A stretch of DNA of 64,000 nucleotides, taken from assembly GCA_034190875.2 (NCBI GenBank), contig CM067345.1, positions 20,326,876-20,390,875 on the forward strand, given 5' to 3'. Positions 37,301 through 46,660 of this stretch are shown here, piece after piece. Under the pieces are notes generated by a model. The model was not told the DNA's origin. It ran no database searches and worked only from the letters and a program-made list of their open reading frames with translations. Within the stretch, counting starts at the first letter, position 1. Every line of letters starts with the position of its first letter. The position numbers were made by a program, and so were the translations under genes. The stretch comes from Urechis unicinctus (lineage: Eukaryota > Annelida > Polychaeta > Xenopneusta > Urechidae).

Positions 37301-37539
37301 CAAAGCTGCGAGTTAGTTGAAGTCATTGCCGCAATAACACTGGGGTCAAGGCAATGATTCGAATGGGGTCACTGCAGTTGTTATGGAAACTAACTATGCC
37401 TTCGTGAGCAGAAATTCTATGCATTTTTTAGCGGAAAAGTTGAAACTCAAGAAGTAATTTCTAATACAGTTGAAGTACAGTTGTTTTTTGAAGTTTCATT
37501 TTAGTTAAGTAATTTGCATTCAATTGTATATCAGTGCCC

Positions 37540-37880
37540 GTATTCAATATCAAATGCCCTTTCAAGATCGACGCAACACGCTGTAGTTTTTTTGCTTCCT
37601 CTGGGTTTTGTTGTTGCATCAAACTCATCTTTCGCAGCATACAAAGCTTCCACCCAAGACTGATTTCGACCGGATATTTGGCTGTGTTGTTTAGATCAGT
37701 AAACTTCTCTGGCTCGACCCACTCCTACTGTGGCTTCTGTGTGGGATTCTTCTCTCTCTGCATAACTTTTGTGGAAACAGGGGTTCACTATAACGCAATG
37801 CCTTCGAAATCATATGAGTCTAGTTTGTAAAACAACTCTTCGATTCTCTTGCTTGGTGACTAACCCCGAAATTAGACTGC
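37540..37880 (-). pseudogene. Unknown coding-like remnant, copy in left arm
   Basis: The minus strand contains segments such as KLDSYDFEGIAL, EWVEPEKFTDLNNTAKY and GWKLCMLRKMSLMQQQ in one frame, with stops between. The right arm copy at 56,980-57,335 gives nearly the same peptides in its plus strand. The composition is more protein-like than the surrounding sequence. I do not recognise the protein. It may be a fragment of a gene once carried by the repeat, but chance conservation is possible. Confidence 0.25.
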
Positions 37881-40152
37881 ATTGGAATAATCCTTTGTAC
37901 CTAGTGTCATATCAGCCATTCTTTTGTGCAGCCATATTACCTTCCAATTGCCCGGAAGCGCAACTCGTTAATATCGGCAAGCTGCCCATGTAAATACGCT
38001 TGTAGTTTGATTCGATCATAAATCCGACGTGGATTGCCGCTAATTGTGACATTTGTATTTCCTGACAATGCCAGTCTCTAACTGGCCGTTTATTATACCC
38101 CTGATTTGTTCGAACTCCAGTTGTATGTGGACGATGTAAGACAGACTCAAGCCGTCGCGGGTACTAGGTCGTGTATATGGTATAACTTCCTTGGGCATGT
38201 CATCATTTAGACAAAAGTTTTGCCTAATAGCCCGGTTGCAAGTAATGCTGCTTCGCTAGTCAATCTGAGGTGCCGTGAGAACGCAACTTATTGTAGCGGC
38301 AAATCATAATACGTTTTCTATGCCACATGAGCCTTCATTTAAATCAGAACTCATCACTTGTGAGCCCAAAGTAACACTAAACACATATTTTCACAAAAGA
38401 GTGTTTGGTTAGCGCCTAATATTCTGCTTAAAATTACTTTGACATTGCCTAATAATTTGCTTATGCAAAACAGGTTATATTACAGAATACGTAAACGTAT
38501 AAACATGTCATGATTGCACATATGACATTTGATACATCTACACAGCAGAAGTATGTTGATATTCAGTAAGTAATTACGGCACACTTATGAGTTCGATGCA
38601 TAATCCACTGATATATTACAATCTATTGATTTTTAACACGAAACTACATTATAAGGGTTGCTCTCTGCATTAGGGTTAAAAACGTCAGCCCATCTGCAAA
38701 TAAGTATTGGTTTTCTATATGCAAACAATATCATTTGCATGAGGCATGATCGTATGCCACTAGCAAATTTTATCAGACTGGAAAGCACGCATGCACGCAC
38801 CGTGCATGACCTTTTTACAATTAATTATGTATACTCTTCCAATTACCCGATGAAAGGAGGCCCATCCACTCCATATCCAGGCCCCTATTCAGCAAACCCT
38901 TTGAAGCTTAACATTAAGCGGACGGTAAAGGAACGGTTCTCCCATCAGAGAACGCCGGCCTATTCCCATAGGGTTGCCAGGTTAATGTTGCCTCGCGCAA
39001 ATTCAACTAATGTACTGTTCATTATCAGATTATAGAGGATGATAGTAAAGTTAAATCATGCACAGGCAGGCTCACCATGGCTCACGTCTCAAAGCACTCT
39101 GAGGTTGCAACTCAAACGAACTCCCTGATATGCAGCATTTGCAAAGTTAACTGCTATGCGGATATTATTTTTAAAGCGGCAAATTTACAAAATCTATATC
39201 TATGAATTTATTTAGAAGTATCTCGCTAAAGAAAAGAATACAACGTGGCATTTAAACATTGAAAAAGGTCTTGTTTTAAGCGATTAATGATTATGTGCTG
39301 ATTGGGAGTACTAGCAAATATGCAAACTGGCCCGCCACGTGAGATAACACGCGACCTCATAGTCACAATTAACTTTCTGATGTTCATGAAAACCGTAACA
39401 AATTCTCTACAAACGCAGCACCGTCTATGCACATAAACATACGTCTTGAAGATCTATAGCGCTATCATAAAAGGCATAGGCACCAATAACACATAAATAA
39501 GCGGTCTTTTCAGACACCAAATACAGACAGTTTCAGCTCACGATTCTTTCTGCCAATCTAATTATTGTTTCTGACGCGTCTTGCCATTCTAAACGATAGA
39601 CCAATCGATACATAGCAGCATTAACAAGTAAATTCATACAACATCCACAGCATTAAATAAATGTGGAAATGCAACCATTACACTTTCACTTCGCCTTAGC
39701 TCGCCGATGTTCCTAGTAAAATATCGTTTGTGAAGATAGTGTGCTTATATGTGAACTCGCCACTTATGGCATTTACGCATTGCTTGTTATCATACTGGAC
39801 CATATTGCCACATGATATTCTCCTAAGTTGTGCTAATGCACGAAATCATGTAATGAACATTCTCCTCATACAATGCTGCTTATGGATTTCCTCCTTGACT
39901 GCGCAGCGACAAATATATGATTTTGCTGTGGAAGGGAAATGAGAGGTCTCAAGCATATAGTGCCTCGTATTGTAGAACTATTTATTCTCTTATTGTTCAA
40001 AGACAAAAGACTTATACCTTACCCACGAAGAGAAATTCTAGAATTTGGGTCACAGGAACAAAAACAATAACAACAACCGAGAAAATAGATCGTCTATGAG
40101 CATTATAATAGATTCCGTGTTACATTTATGTTGTCTGTCAGAAGTATAGAGA

Positions 40153-40165
40153 CCCCCCCCCCCCT
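40153..40165. repeat. Poly-C run at element 2/host junction
   Basis: A run of about thirteen C lies at the boundary between the inverted-repeat arm and Polinton 2. Sequence on its left matches the right arm, and sequence on its right matches Polinton genes only. Confidence 0.85.
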
Positions 40166-40274
40166 CCATACCAGGAGCCCGTCCAGCCCGTCATGGTCCA
40201 GGGCCACTAAAGAGGGCGACAGCAATGTCAACAATCTACACCAGGACCCTGAGGAATAAGCTCTTCTAAACGAC

Positions 40275-40385
40275 TCACTTTGATTCCAAATCCCTCACCT
40301 CAATCTCAAGGTCCACCTTCTCCTCCTATATATGTTCCACATCTGCCCGCAGCTCGGCCACCACCATATGTTCATCGGTGCTCAT
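40275..40385 (-). pseudogene. Short coiled-coil protein remnant (Polinton 2)
   Basis: From ATG 40,383-40,385 the minus strand reads a short acidic helix (MVVAELRADVEHI, a stop, EEKVDLEIEVRDLESK) ending at 40,275-40,277. It parallels the coiled coil of Polinton 1 (EKIDLEDKLSDME) and lies 24 bp downstream of the polymerase stop. One in-frame stop is present. It is shorter than the Polinton 1 version. Function unknown; likely self-association. Confidence 0.45.
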
Positions 40386-40408
40386 TATATACCTCAGCCC
40401 TCATCTGT

Positions 40409-41736
40409 TCAACAGATTGACGCGTGCCCATAGGCCAGAATGTCTACGCCATTCTCAGATATCCACCGCTTTGAGTCAAAGGGAGAGAGAGACATCTTGT
40501 TAACGTGGAGCCCATATATTTTGTGGCAACCACTCCTGAGCATGTTCATTCCATGGGGAAACTGTTTTTGGGCGACCAGCGACTCCACGTACTGAGCGTG
40601 CCGTAGATGCTTCTTCACCACCACCTTCTTAACACCTTTTGCTTTTTTGATCTCACCCTGGCTCGACATCAAGATCGAGTACATCTTAGGGCGTAGACCA
40701 ACATACTCCTTGATTGGCACGCCAGCGCACTCATCCTACATCTTCCCCAGAACCTTCTTGTTCACACTGCTGTAGAGGCTACGGGAGGGATGAAAGTTAC
40801 TAGTGTCAAAGAGATGGGCATCTTCCTTCATGTCAGCATACACGTCAGGTGTGCATATCTCCATAAGCAGAGAATCTGTATCCGTGTACAACAAGCCAAG
40901 GTTCTTGCCGTATGTGGGCTTCATGGTATTGTAATAAAAGTCGTACATCAGGTGCTTGGAGAGGTCGAGTATGCACATACCCACATACACCAAGCGGTTT
41001 AGTAGCAGGTGAGTCTTGTGCATGTGCAGAGCGGCCAGGTCATTATCAAAAACCTGATGACGCGCGTAGGTGGGACTTGCGATAAGCCTAAGCATTCTTT
41101 CTTCTTCCCTAGGGCACACAATCTTGACATTAACCCGCCTGCGGAGGTTCTCCATGGTCTTGCCGAACACAGAGTTGTTCATAAGCTTATACAGGTCCTT
41201 CTAAAAGTCGCTGGTGGCCACCTTACGCCGATCTGTGTTCATCCGAATGTAAGGCTCCATCCAGGGGCTCTGGTCACAGACAAGTGCACGATGAATCTTG
41301 GTAAGTCTCATCCCCAAAGACAGATACAGCTTGAGGTTCCTGTAGCGCACCACATACTTCTCTTTATTTCGCAGGTATGGCACCAGCTTTTCAACCTCGC
41401 CCAAGGTGCCACCTAACTCGCCCACAAGGTTCTTCTGATAATTCGACAACCAGTCGTTCTCTACAAGAAGCCGCTCCGGAGCCAGCGGGTAGTCGTTGTG
41501 CTCGTCATGAAGTGCAGTAGGATACTCCAAGTCAACCTCAAGAATGTATCCTATTTCAGCATCACCTTGGTGGTCCTGTATTGTAGATCCTCCAGCCGAG
41601 CCTCCCACTCAATACCCGCAGTTGGCAAAGGCTGACTCATAGCCCACCCATACAAATTGTTAGCGTTTTTCGTAGTGGTCACTGACGTTATCTCCCCTGG
41701 TGTTGTCTCTCCTTGATTTGTGTTTGTTCCTTCCAT
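40409..41736 (-). pseudogene. Protein-primed DNA polymerase B (Polinton 2), 5'-truncated
   Basis: Only the polymerase half survives. It begins at motif A (ANNLYGWAMSQPLPTAGIEW, about 41,610-41,667) and continues through NNSVFGKTMENLRRR (about 41,150), an intact motif C YTDTDSLL (40,864-40,887) and VGLRPKMYSIL, to ILAYGHASIC and a stop at 40,409. The exonuclease domain is missing. The frame instead opens at 41,736 with a Thr-rich leader that joins directly at motif A. The codon at 41,665-41,667, where the catalytic Asp of motif A is expected, is AAC (Asn). In-frame TAG codons replace a probable Glu near 41,198 and a probable Lys near 40,736, and a frameshift lies near 41,580. It cannot be active. 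Confidence 0.9.
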
Positions 41737-41776
41737 GTTTACTTACTCAATTTATTTGTCCAATTGATAGCTCTTA

Positions 41777-41864
41777 TTAAGCACCTGTTACAGTGGAGTT
41801 AAACACCTGTTATAGCGTAGTTAAGCTCATGTTATAGCGGAGTTAAACACATACTATAGCGCGC
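41777..41864. repeat. Four 22 bp tandem repeats upstream of polymerase 2
   Basis: Units of ttaaRcacctgttatagcgg type start at 41,777, 41,799, 41,821 and 41,843, each exactly 22 bp, with 2-5 differences. They lie in the spacer 5' of the polymerase on its transcribed strand. Position and regular spacing suggest a promoter or replication-control array, but nothing else supports this. Confidence 0.85.
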
Positions 41865-41986
41865 AAGTGTCTTCCTCTTCCCCGGCCCCTGATGATTCAG
41901 TGCTTGTTTTTCCAAATTGACAGAGCTTAAATGTTGTTAAAGCCGCGATTAATCGAGCTAAAAACATTCCATAACGATGATATAGC

Positions 41987-42282
41987 TCACAAGTGGCAGC
42001 GCTTAGCACGTGTCTCGAGGTCTGTAATTAGCTTTGGCTGGTGTTCTGGTGGGATTGGTAGAAACATACAAGCAATACATGAGTATAGCTGTAGCAATGA
42101 TTGACCTAGAGTGCGCTTCATGCTAGCGCCTAGCCGAGCCTCGTATCTCACATACAGCTTTATGATCTCGTCATCAGACATTGATTCAACCTGGTCAATT
42201 GTAAGGCGCTCTAAACCAAGGTACTGACGGGCCTGACCCCCGTCGATGACGGCAGCAAGCCTATCTCTCTTAGAAGACACAT
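41987..42282 (-). pseudogene. Conserved small Polinton protein, truncated
   Basis: A minus-strand frame of about 97 residues with SSKRDRLAAVIDGGQARQYL at the start, then LTIDQVESMSDDEIIKLYVR, YEARLGASMKRTLGQSLLQL and a hydrophobic end segment (CIACMFLPIPPEHQPKL). The frame opens at a GTG, with no ATG in place, so the true start is lost or lies upstream out of frame. I recall a family with the same DEEI/YEARLG pattern in invertebrate Polintons, where it is longer, so the C-terminus is probably truncated at 41,987. Uncharacterized; it follows the membrane-protein frame within a few bases. Confidence 0.55.
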
Positions 42283-42504
42283 CTACACCAGGGGTGCAAC
42301 AAGGTTCCGCTCCCCAGACTTTGTCTCCACTAAGCTAGTTGTGTCCTGTTCAAGGAGTTTATCAATAATAGTATCAGGATCCATGAATATACATATAGGC
42401 CTTCGAGCTTCAAAATACTGCACCTCTACCCAGATGAAGAAACCTAAATTGATTACAGAGGCAGCGGCTGCTATCAAGGCCAATATCACTTCAATCGACG
42501 GCAT
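42283..42504 (-). CDS. Small Polinton membrane protein
   Basis: This 73-residue frame starts at ATG 42,502-42,504. A single N-terminal hydrophobic span, VILALIAAAASVINLGFFIW (residues 5-24), is followed by a charged tail containing the conserved-looking IIDKLLEQD. It overlaps the end of the ATPase frame by 14 bp and abuts the next gene. N-terminal anchor plus short cytosolic tail is all that can be said. Intact as far as visible, but next to broken genes. Confidence 0.5.
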   Translation of the reverse strand: MPSIEVILALIAAAASVINLGFFIWVEVQYFEARRPICIFMDPDTIIDKLLEQDTTSLVETKSGERNLVAPLV

Positions 42505-43147
42505 ATGCAGTAGGTTGATCAGTCTTCAGCAGCAGTTTTGTGTGCTTGGTCTTTGCTAGTAGTTGGCGTACTGTGGCACGTTCCTCCTTTGTTGGAATTA
42601 CAGCATTTTCACGTAAGGCGTCTTAAAACGAGTCATGGTCCTTGGTGTGAAAGAGCACCATTCAGTGAGTCTGCTCACATAAGTTCTTCAGCACAGAGTT
42701 GTACTTTTGGGTGAGGACCCAGACACTTTGCTGCGCATGACAGCCGCTAAAGGCCAGTTCGGATAACATGTCTTTCTTCTTGGTTAGGGCTTTTGTTGCC
42801 GAACAGTCATCAATAATGTAGAGGGTAGGCTCGCTCTTGAAGCAGTGGTAGAAAGCCCTCAGGTGGTAATGGAGCCGCTCCCCTGGATCAACGACATAGA
42901 CCTCTGAATCATCCCACACCCATGACTGTGACTGATAGGCCTTGCTGTAACATATGGTAGGGCAGAGGATTAAAATATGCTTGAAGGCACCGAAGAAGGG
43001 GCCTTCAAGTATGTTGAGGATGAATGCGGTTTTTCCACATCCTGTTTGCCCACAAACAATCGCCGAACAGGGACCATCTGGAAATGTAAACTCAGGTTTC
43101 GGTTTCGTCAAAACCTTGTTAGTAGACTGCGCTGACAAGCCTGCCAT
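42491..43147 (-). pseudogene. Packaging ATPase (A32/FtsK-HerA type), two stops
   Basis: This would be the DNA-packaging motor of the virus-like particle. From ATG 43,145-43,147 the frame shows FPDGPCSAIVCGQTGCGKT with the Walker A GQTGCGKT (about residues 33-40), then ILILCPTICYSKAYQ, the Walker B LYIIDDCSA (about residue 110) and VWVLTQKYNSVLKNL, the usual sensor-type region. Two in-frame stops interrupt it: TGA at 42,662-42,664 and TAA at 42,623-42,625. After them the frame continues to a natural TGA at 42,491-42,493, giving about 218 residues, near full length. It overlaps the upstream gene's end by 29 bp and the downstream start by 14 bp. An alternative ATG lies at 43,166-43,168. The P-loop is intact, but the stops should abolish the C-terminal part. 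Confidence 0.88.
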
Positions 43148-43898
43148 CTTTAATGTTAAGCTGTGCATCCATTACAATATACATATAAGCGTTCACTGCA
43201 CCGGCCGCCTGTGATTTTTTCGTGATCTGTATGGTGATACCCTCAGACGCATTCTCCACGGCCCTGCCACTACCGTGCAGCTGGTCGTCATCACTCGTCC
43301 TAAAGTCGAGCCACAGAGAATACTTACTGGTTAGGTACTCTCCTAGGGACACGTCTGACAATGCCAAGTCTTTTACAGCTATTGCTACACTGGGGTCTCG
43401 TTTACTCGTTGCTGCAAAGGCCTTCTTCACTTCATCCCACTGCTGGTAGCCACGCATACCTTGGGCATAGAGTTGGTTGGGGATGCCCTCAATGGTCACC
43501 TCAACTTTTGTAATCTTTGGGTTGTAGAACGACTCTGTCTCCCTGGCGAATGAGGCGTTGGCTGGGTTTTCAAAGAGTAGTAGGATGCCCTCCATGCTGC
43601 GAGCAGGCACGTTCATGTTGATGTTCTACAGTGTATCTCTTTTATTGTATACAAGCTTCCTGTGACGAAAAACACGGTCATACAGAATCGAGAGCCGACC
43701 TGTGTACTGGGTGCGTATCATGCGGCCCTACTCTGTTTGGGTAACCATGTCATACTCCAGCGAGATGCCATCAATTTTGTAGCTGGCAGTGGTGTCGCCT
43801 GTTGCGTGAATTACGCGGTTGTAGTCGTTGAACGTGAGCTCGTACTCCAGTCTGCCATTAAGCGCGCTCTGGAAGAATGGCATGTGACTCTCGAGGAG
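43119..43898 (-). pseudogene. F54H12.2-like Polinton protein (probable structural), two stops, gap-truncated
   Basis: The minus-strand frame enters from the assembly gap and reads LNGRLEYELTFNDYNRVIHA, TGDTTASYKIDGISLEYDMV, RPTQYTGRLS-like RMIRTQYTGRLSILYDRV, NVPARSMEGILLLFE, FYNPKITKVEVTIEGIPNQL and SLWLDFRTSDD-LHGSGRAV, ending at 43,119. These are the conserved blocks of animal proteins usually annotated as F54H12.2-like, which occur in Polintons and adintovirus-like elements; I take it as a structural, possibly capsid, component, but I am unsure of its exact role. Two in-frame TAG codons occur, near 43,724 and 43,630; one stands where a conserved Trp would be expected. At least the N-terminal half is missing in the gap. 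Confidence 0.75.
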
Positions 43899-43900
43899 TT

Positions 43901-44000
43901 NNNNNNNNNNNNNNNNNNNNNNNNNNNNNNNNNNNNNNNNNNNNNNNNNNNNNNNNNNNNNNNNNNNNNNNNNNNNNNNNNNNNNNNNNNNNNNNNNNNN
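43901..44000. other. Assembly gap, 100 N
   Basis: Exactly 100 undetermined bases, the conventional size for a gap of unknown length. Left of it is Polinton 2 coding sequence; right of it is unrelated AT-rich DNA. The missing Polinton end and the rest of the F54H12.2-like gene presumably lie in it. Confidence 1.
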
Positions 44001-45083
44001 TCACGCGAGGCATTGTTTTTATTATGACATCTACAGTAGCAGGAGAAGCCTAATATATGATATCTTTGCTTTACATTTCTCACTTTGTTGCCTCCTATAG
44101 TCTAGTTGAGCCGCAGATTTAGCTCCGTGATAGTTTGCTTCGCGAGGACGTGCATAAACATAATTTTCTGGGTGGATTATTCCGAACCATATCGTAGAAT
44201 TTTACTAAGCTAACCAATTCGACAAACATCACTTAACGGAGTACAAAATTGCAGTATCTAATGATATAAACCGTCCGCCTCTGCAACCTCGTCATTGGCA
44301 ACGCCATTTATCACGTGCTGGTTATAGACATGACAATGGCAGACATACCCATTTCAGCGCATTCATGTTTTTACGAGGACAATCCATGTTTCATTACTAT
44401 GCATGGTTCAACTAAAGTGCAATGACACCCATCGAATATTATTTTGCATTAATATACATGCCGTGAGTCATGATTATTGTTTATGTGGCAATTAAATTGT
44501 TGACCGGGCTCTATAGGTATAAATATTAAATGTACACAAGCTGTTTAATGCCATTGCTTGACAACACACTAATTTCTAAGTTAATAGAATATAACTCAGT
44601 AAGCGCTATATTTATCCTTGATATAGTGGTAATTTGCAAAGATTTATGTTGCGTGTGTATTAATTGTGAAATATGGGGCGTCGATAGGACAAACGACCCT
44701 TGTCATGTCCAACAAAAACTGTTCTCAATATAATTGTCTTCCTATTTCTATCTTGTATAAATACATATATTTGTTTGCGTGCCCGTGTCTGTGAGTGTGT
44801 GTTCCTTATGTTGGTTTATGGGGCAGCAGTTTAGGTGCCGCATTCTATTTACCAAAGTTGATGAAGCAGCTTTAACCCAGTAATTATCAGGGTCTGATAG
44901 AATCGTGGCTAGGAGGTAAATATTTATCCGGCTTTATTTATACAAATCCAAATAGACATGATTTTACTAAGCTCACTTAGCAGTCGGCCATTTACATCTA
45001 TGACTGTTAACAACTGACAGTGAGTAGCGTTTTATGCCTCGTTGCACATTATATTAGCTTGGGCACCAGGACTTAAATAACAT
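44001..45083. other. Anonymous AT-rich DNA, no gene seen
   Basis: No Polinton motif continues beyond the gap. I see no repeat partner in the window and no recognisable frame. Confidence 0.5.
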
Positions 45084-45720
45084 GCAGTCCCAATGGCATT
45101 GTACAAACAATAACATACACATATGCATATACACCTTAATACATACTAACATGCAGACAATCATTAATAAAAACATACATACATATGTACATACATAATT
45201 ACATGCATACATATATACACGCACATACGTACTTGCATACATACATACATGAATACCTATATAATTACATGCATACATATACACTTACAAACTAACATAC
45301 AAACATATATACATGCGTAGATACATACATACATACGTACATACATACATACATACACATACATACATATACATACATACATACATACATACATACATAC
45401 ATACATACATACATACATACATACATACATACTCTACATACATAAGATACATACATACATATACATACATACATACATACAGACATACATACATACATAC
45501 ATGTAATACATACATACATACATACATACATACATACATACTGACATACATACATACATACATACATACATACATACATACATGGGAAGATATATACATT
45601 GTACATGACATACACAATATACGTACATACATACATAATACATACATACATACATACTACATACATACACATACATACATACATACATACATACATACAT
45701 ACTATATATACATACATCTC
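45084..45720. repeat. (CATA)n tetranucleotide microsatellite
   Basis: About 600 bp of catacata repeats with occasional variants (gtac, tgca, cttg). Apparent frames of Met-Tyr-Val-Cys on the minus strand and His-Thr-Tyr-Ile on the plus strand, up to 154 residues, are simple products of the repeat. Confidence 0.97.
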
Positions 45721-46322
45721 ATACAGAATGTGAGCATTTATACATGTGTACGTAAGTACATTAACTATTGTAATTAGCTAGATAAAGTTAATTAAGCATA
45801 CAGTCGTTACAGGGTAATATTCAGAAGATCTTAGCAGACGGCGAAATGCTCTGTCATGGTAAGATGTTGGGCAATATGTTGACTTTCATCGTTGTTTGTC
45901 CAACAATCGAAGTTTCCTTGATTGTTGGTACTCCTCAATTTTCTCTTGTAATTAGCTTAATTCTGTAATTGGCAAAGTTAATTTTGATTTGCTGAAGCGA
46001 ATACAGACGCTGGGTAATATTTAAGATATTAGTAAAATATATGTTTGTGATGAGTTTGCACAATACGCGTAAATAGAACACAAAATATGTGTGCTTCAGT
46101 GCTTTGCATCAGATATTTCGTAGCCAGACAGATGTAACAAACTGTATAGCGTAATCTCAGCAGAATGTGAGCGTTCACTATGTTGTGTTCTCTGTGCTCC
46201 TTTTTATATACACCTTGAATAGCGATTTTAGGCGTCATTATATCTTTAACGCAACGCACCTATCACCGCTTATTAAAAATAAAGGCACCCAATATACACT
46301 GCTGTTTAGATATATTTATCAT

Positions 46323-46327
<5 letters not shown>

Positions 46328-46371
<44 letters not shown>

Positions 46372-46449
46372 CGTCAGATATTATATTCGCCTATATATTG
46401 CACCTTCAATATATATATATATATATATATATATGGCTATATATATATG

Positions 46450-46482
<33 letters not shown>

Positions 46483-46486
46483 GTAT

Positions 46487-46523
<37 letters not shown>

Positions 46524-46536
46524 AGATGAATATATA

Positions 46537-46570
<34 letters not shown>

Positions 46571-46660
46571 TATATATCAATATATATATATATATATATA
46601 TCTATTTCTCTATATATATATATATATAGTGTGCAGATATATATTTAAATATATTTTTCG
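46328..46660. repeat. Compound (TA)n microsatellite
   Basis: Several long (AT)n tracts are separated by short interruptions. The interruption at 46,369-46,412 (aggcgtcag, then gcaccttcaa) resembles non-repeat sequence at 47,441-47,486, so the microsatellite seems to have grown within a duplicated sequence. Confidence 0.95.

Larger units (their letters stand above)
31500..40145. repeat. Left arm of giant inverted repeat
   Basis: Reads as the reverse complement of about 54,888-64,000. Matched landmarks include 31,509 with 63,990, 32,100-32,300 with 62,270-62,500, 34,010-34,060 with 60,360-60,440, 35,270 with 59,070, 37,600 with 57,270, 38,900 with 56,000 and 40,120 with 54,900. Divergence is about 10% with frequent small indels. 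The arm stops abruptly at about 40,145, where Polinton 2 starts. The part up to about 37,085 belongs to repeat unit 2; 37,086-40,145 is shared only with the right arm. Confidence 0.88.
40150..43900 (-). mobile_element. Polinton 2 fragment, truncated by assembly gap
   Basis: All genes lie on the minus strand, packed with short gaps or overlaps. In transcription order they are an F54H12.2-like protein, packaging ATPase, membrane protein, conserved small protein, truncated DNA polymerase and a short coiled coil. It begins beside a poly-C run, exactly where the giant inverted repeat stops, and ends in the N gap, so its other terminus is unknown. No terminal inverted repeat can be identified. Polymerase peptides differ from those of Polinton 1 at many sites, so this is a separate insertion of a related element. 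Confidence 0.85.

Noticed and set aside
38658-39035. 125-residue plus-strand frame in the left inverted arm
   Set aside because: In the right arm the same DNA (about 56,000-56,280) does not keep the frame, so it is not conserved as protein.
40409-43898. Alternative genetic code to explain in-frame stops in Polinton 2
   Set aside because: All three stop codons occur, and the residues expected at these places differ (Glu, Lys, Trp and others), so no single reassignment fits. Ordinary pseudogene decay is simpler.
45285-45777. Frames up to 154 residues of Met-Tyr-Val-Cys or His-Thr-Tyr-Ile
   Set aside because: Artefacts of the (CATA)n repeat, open on both strands at once.
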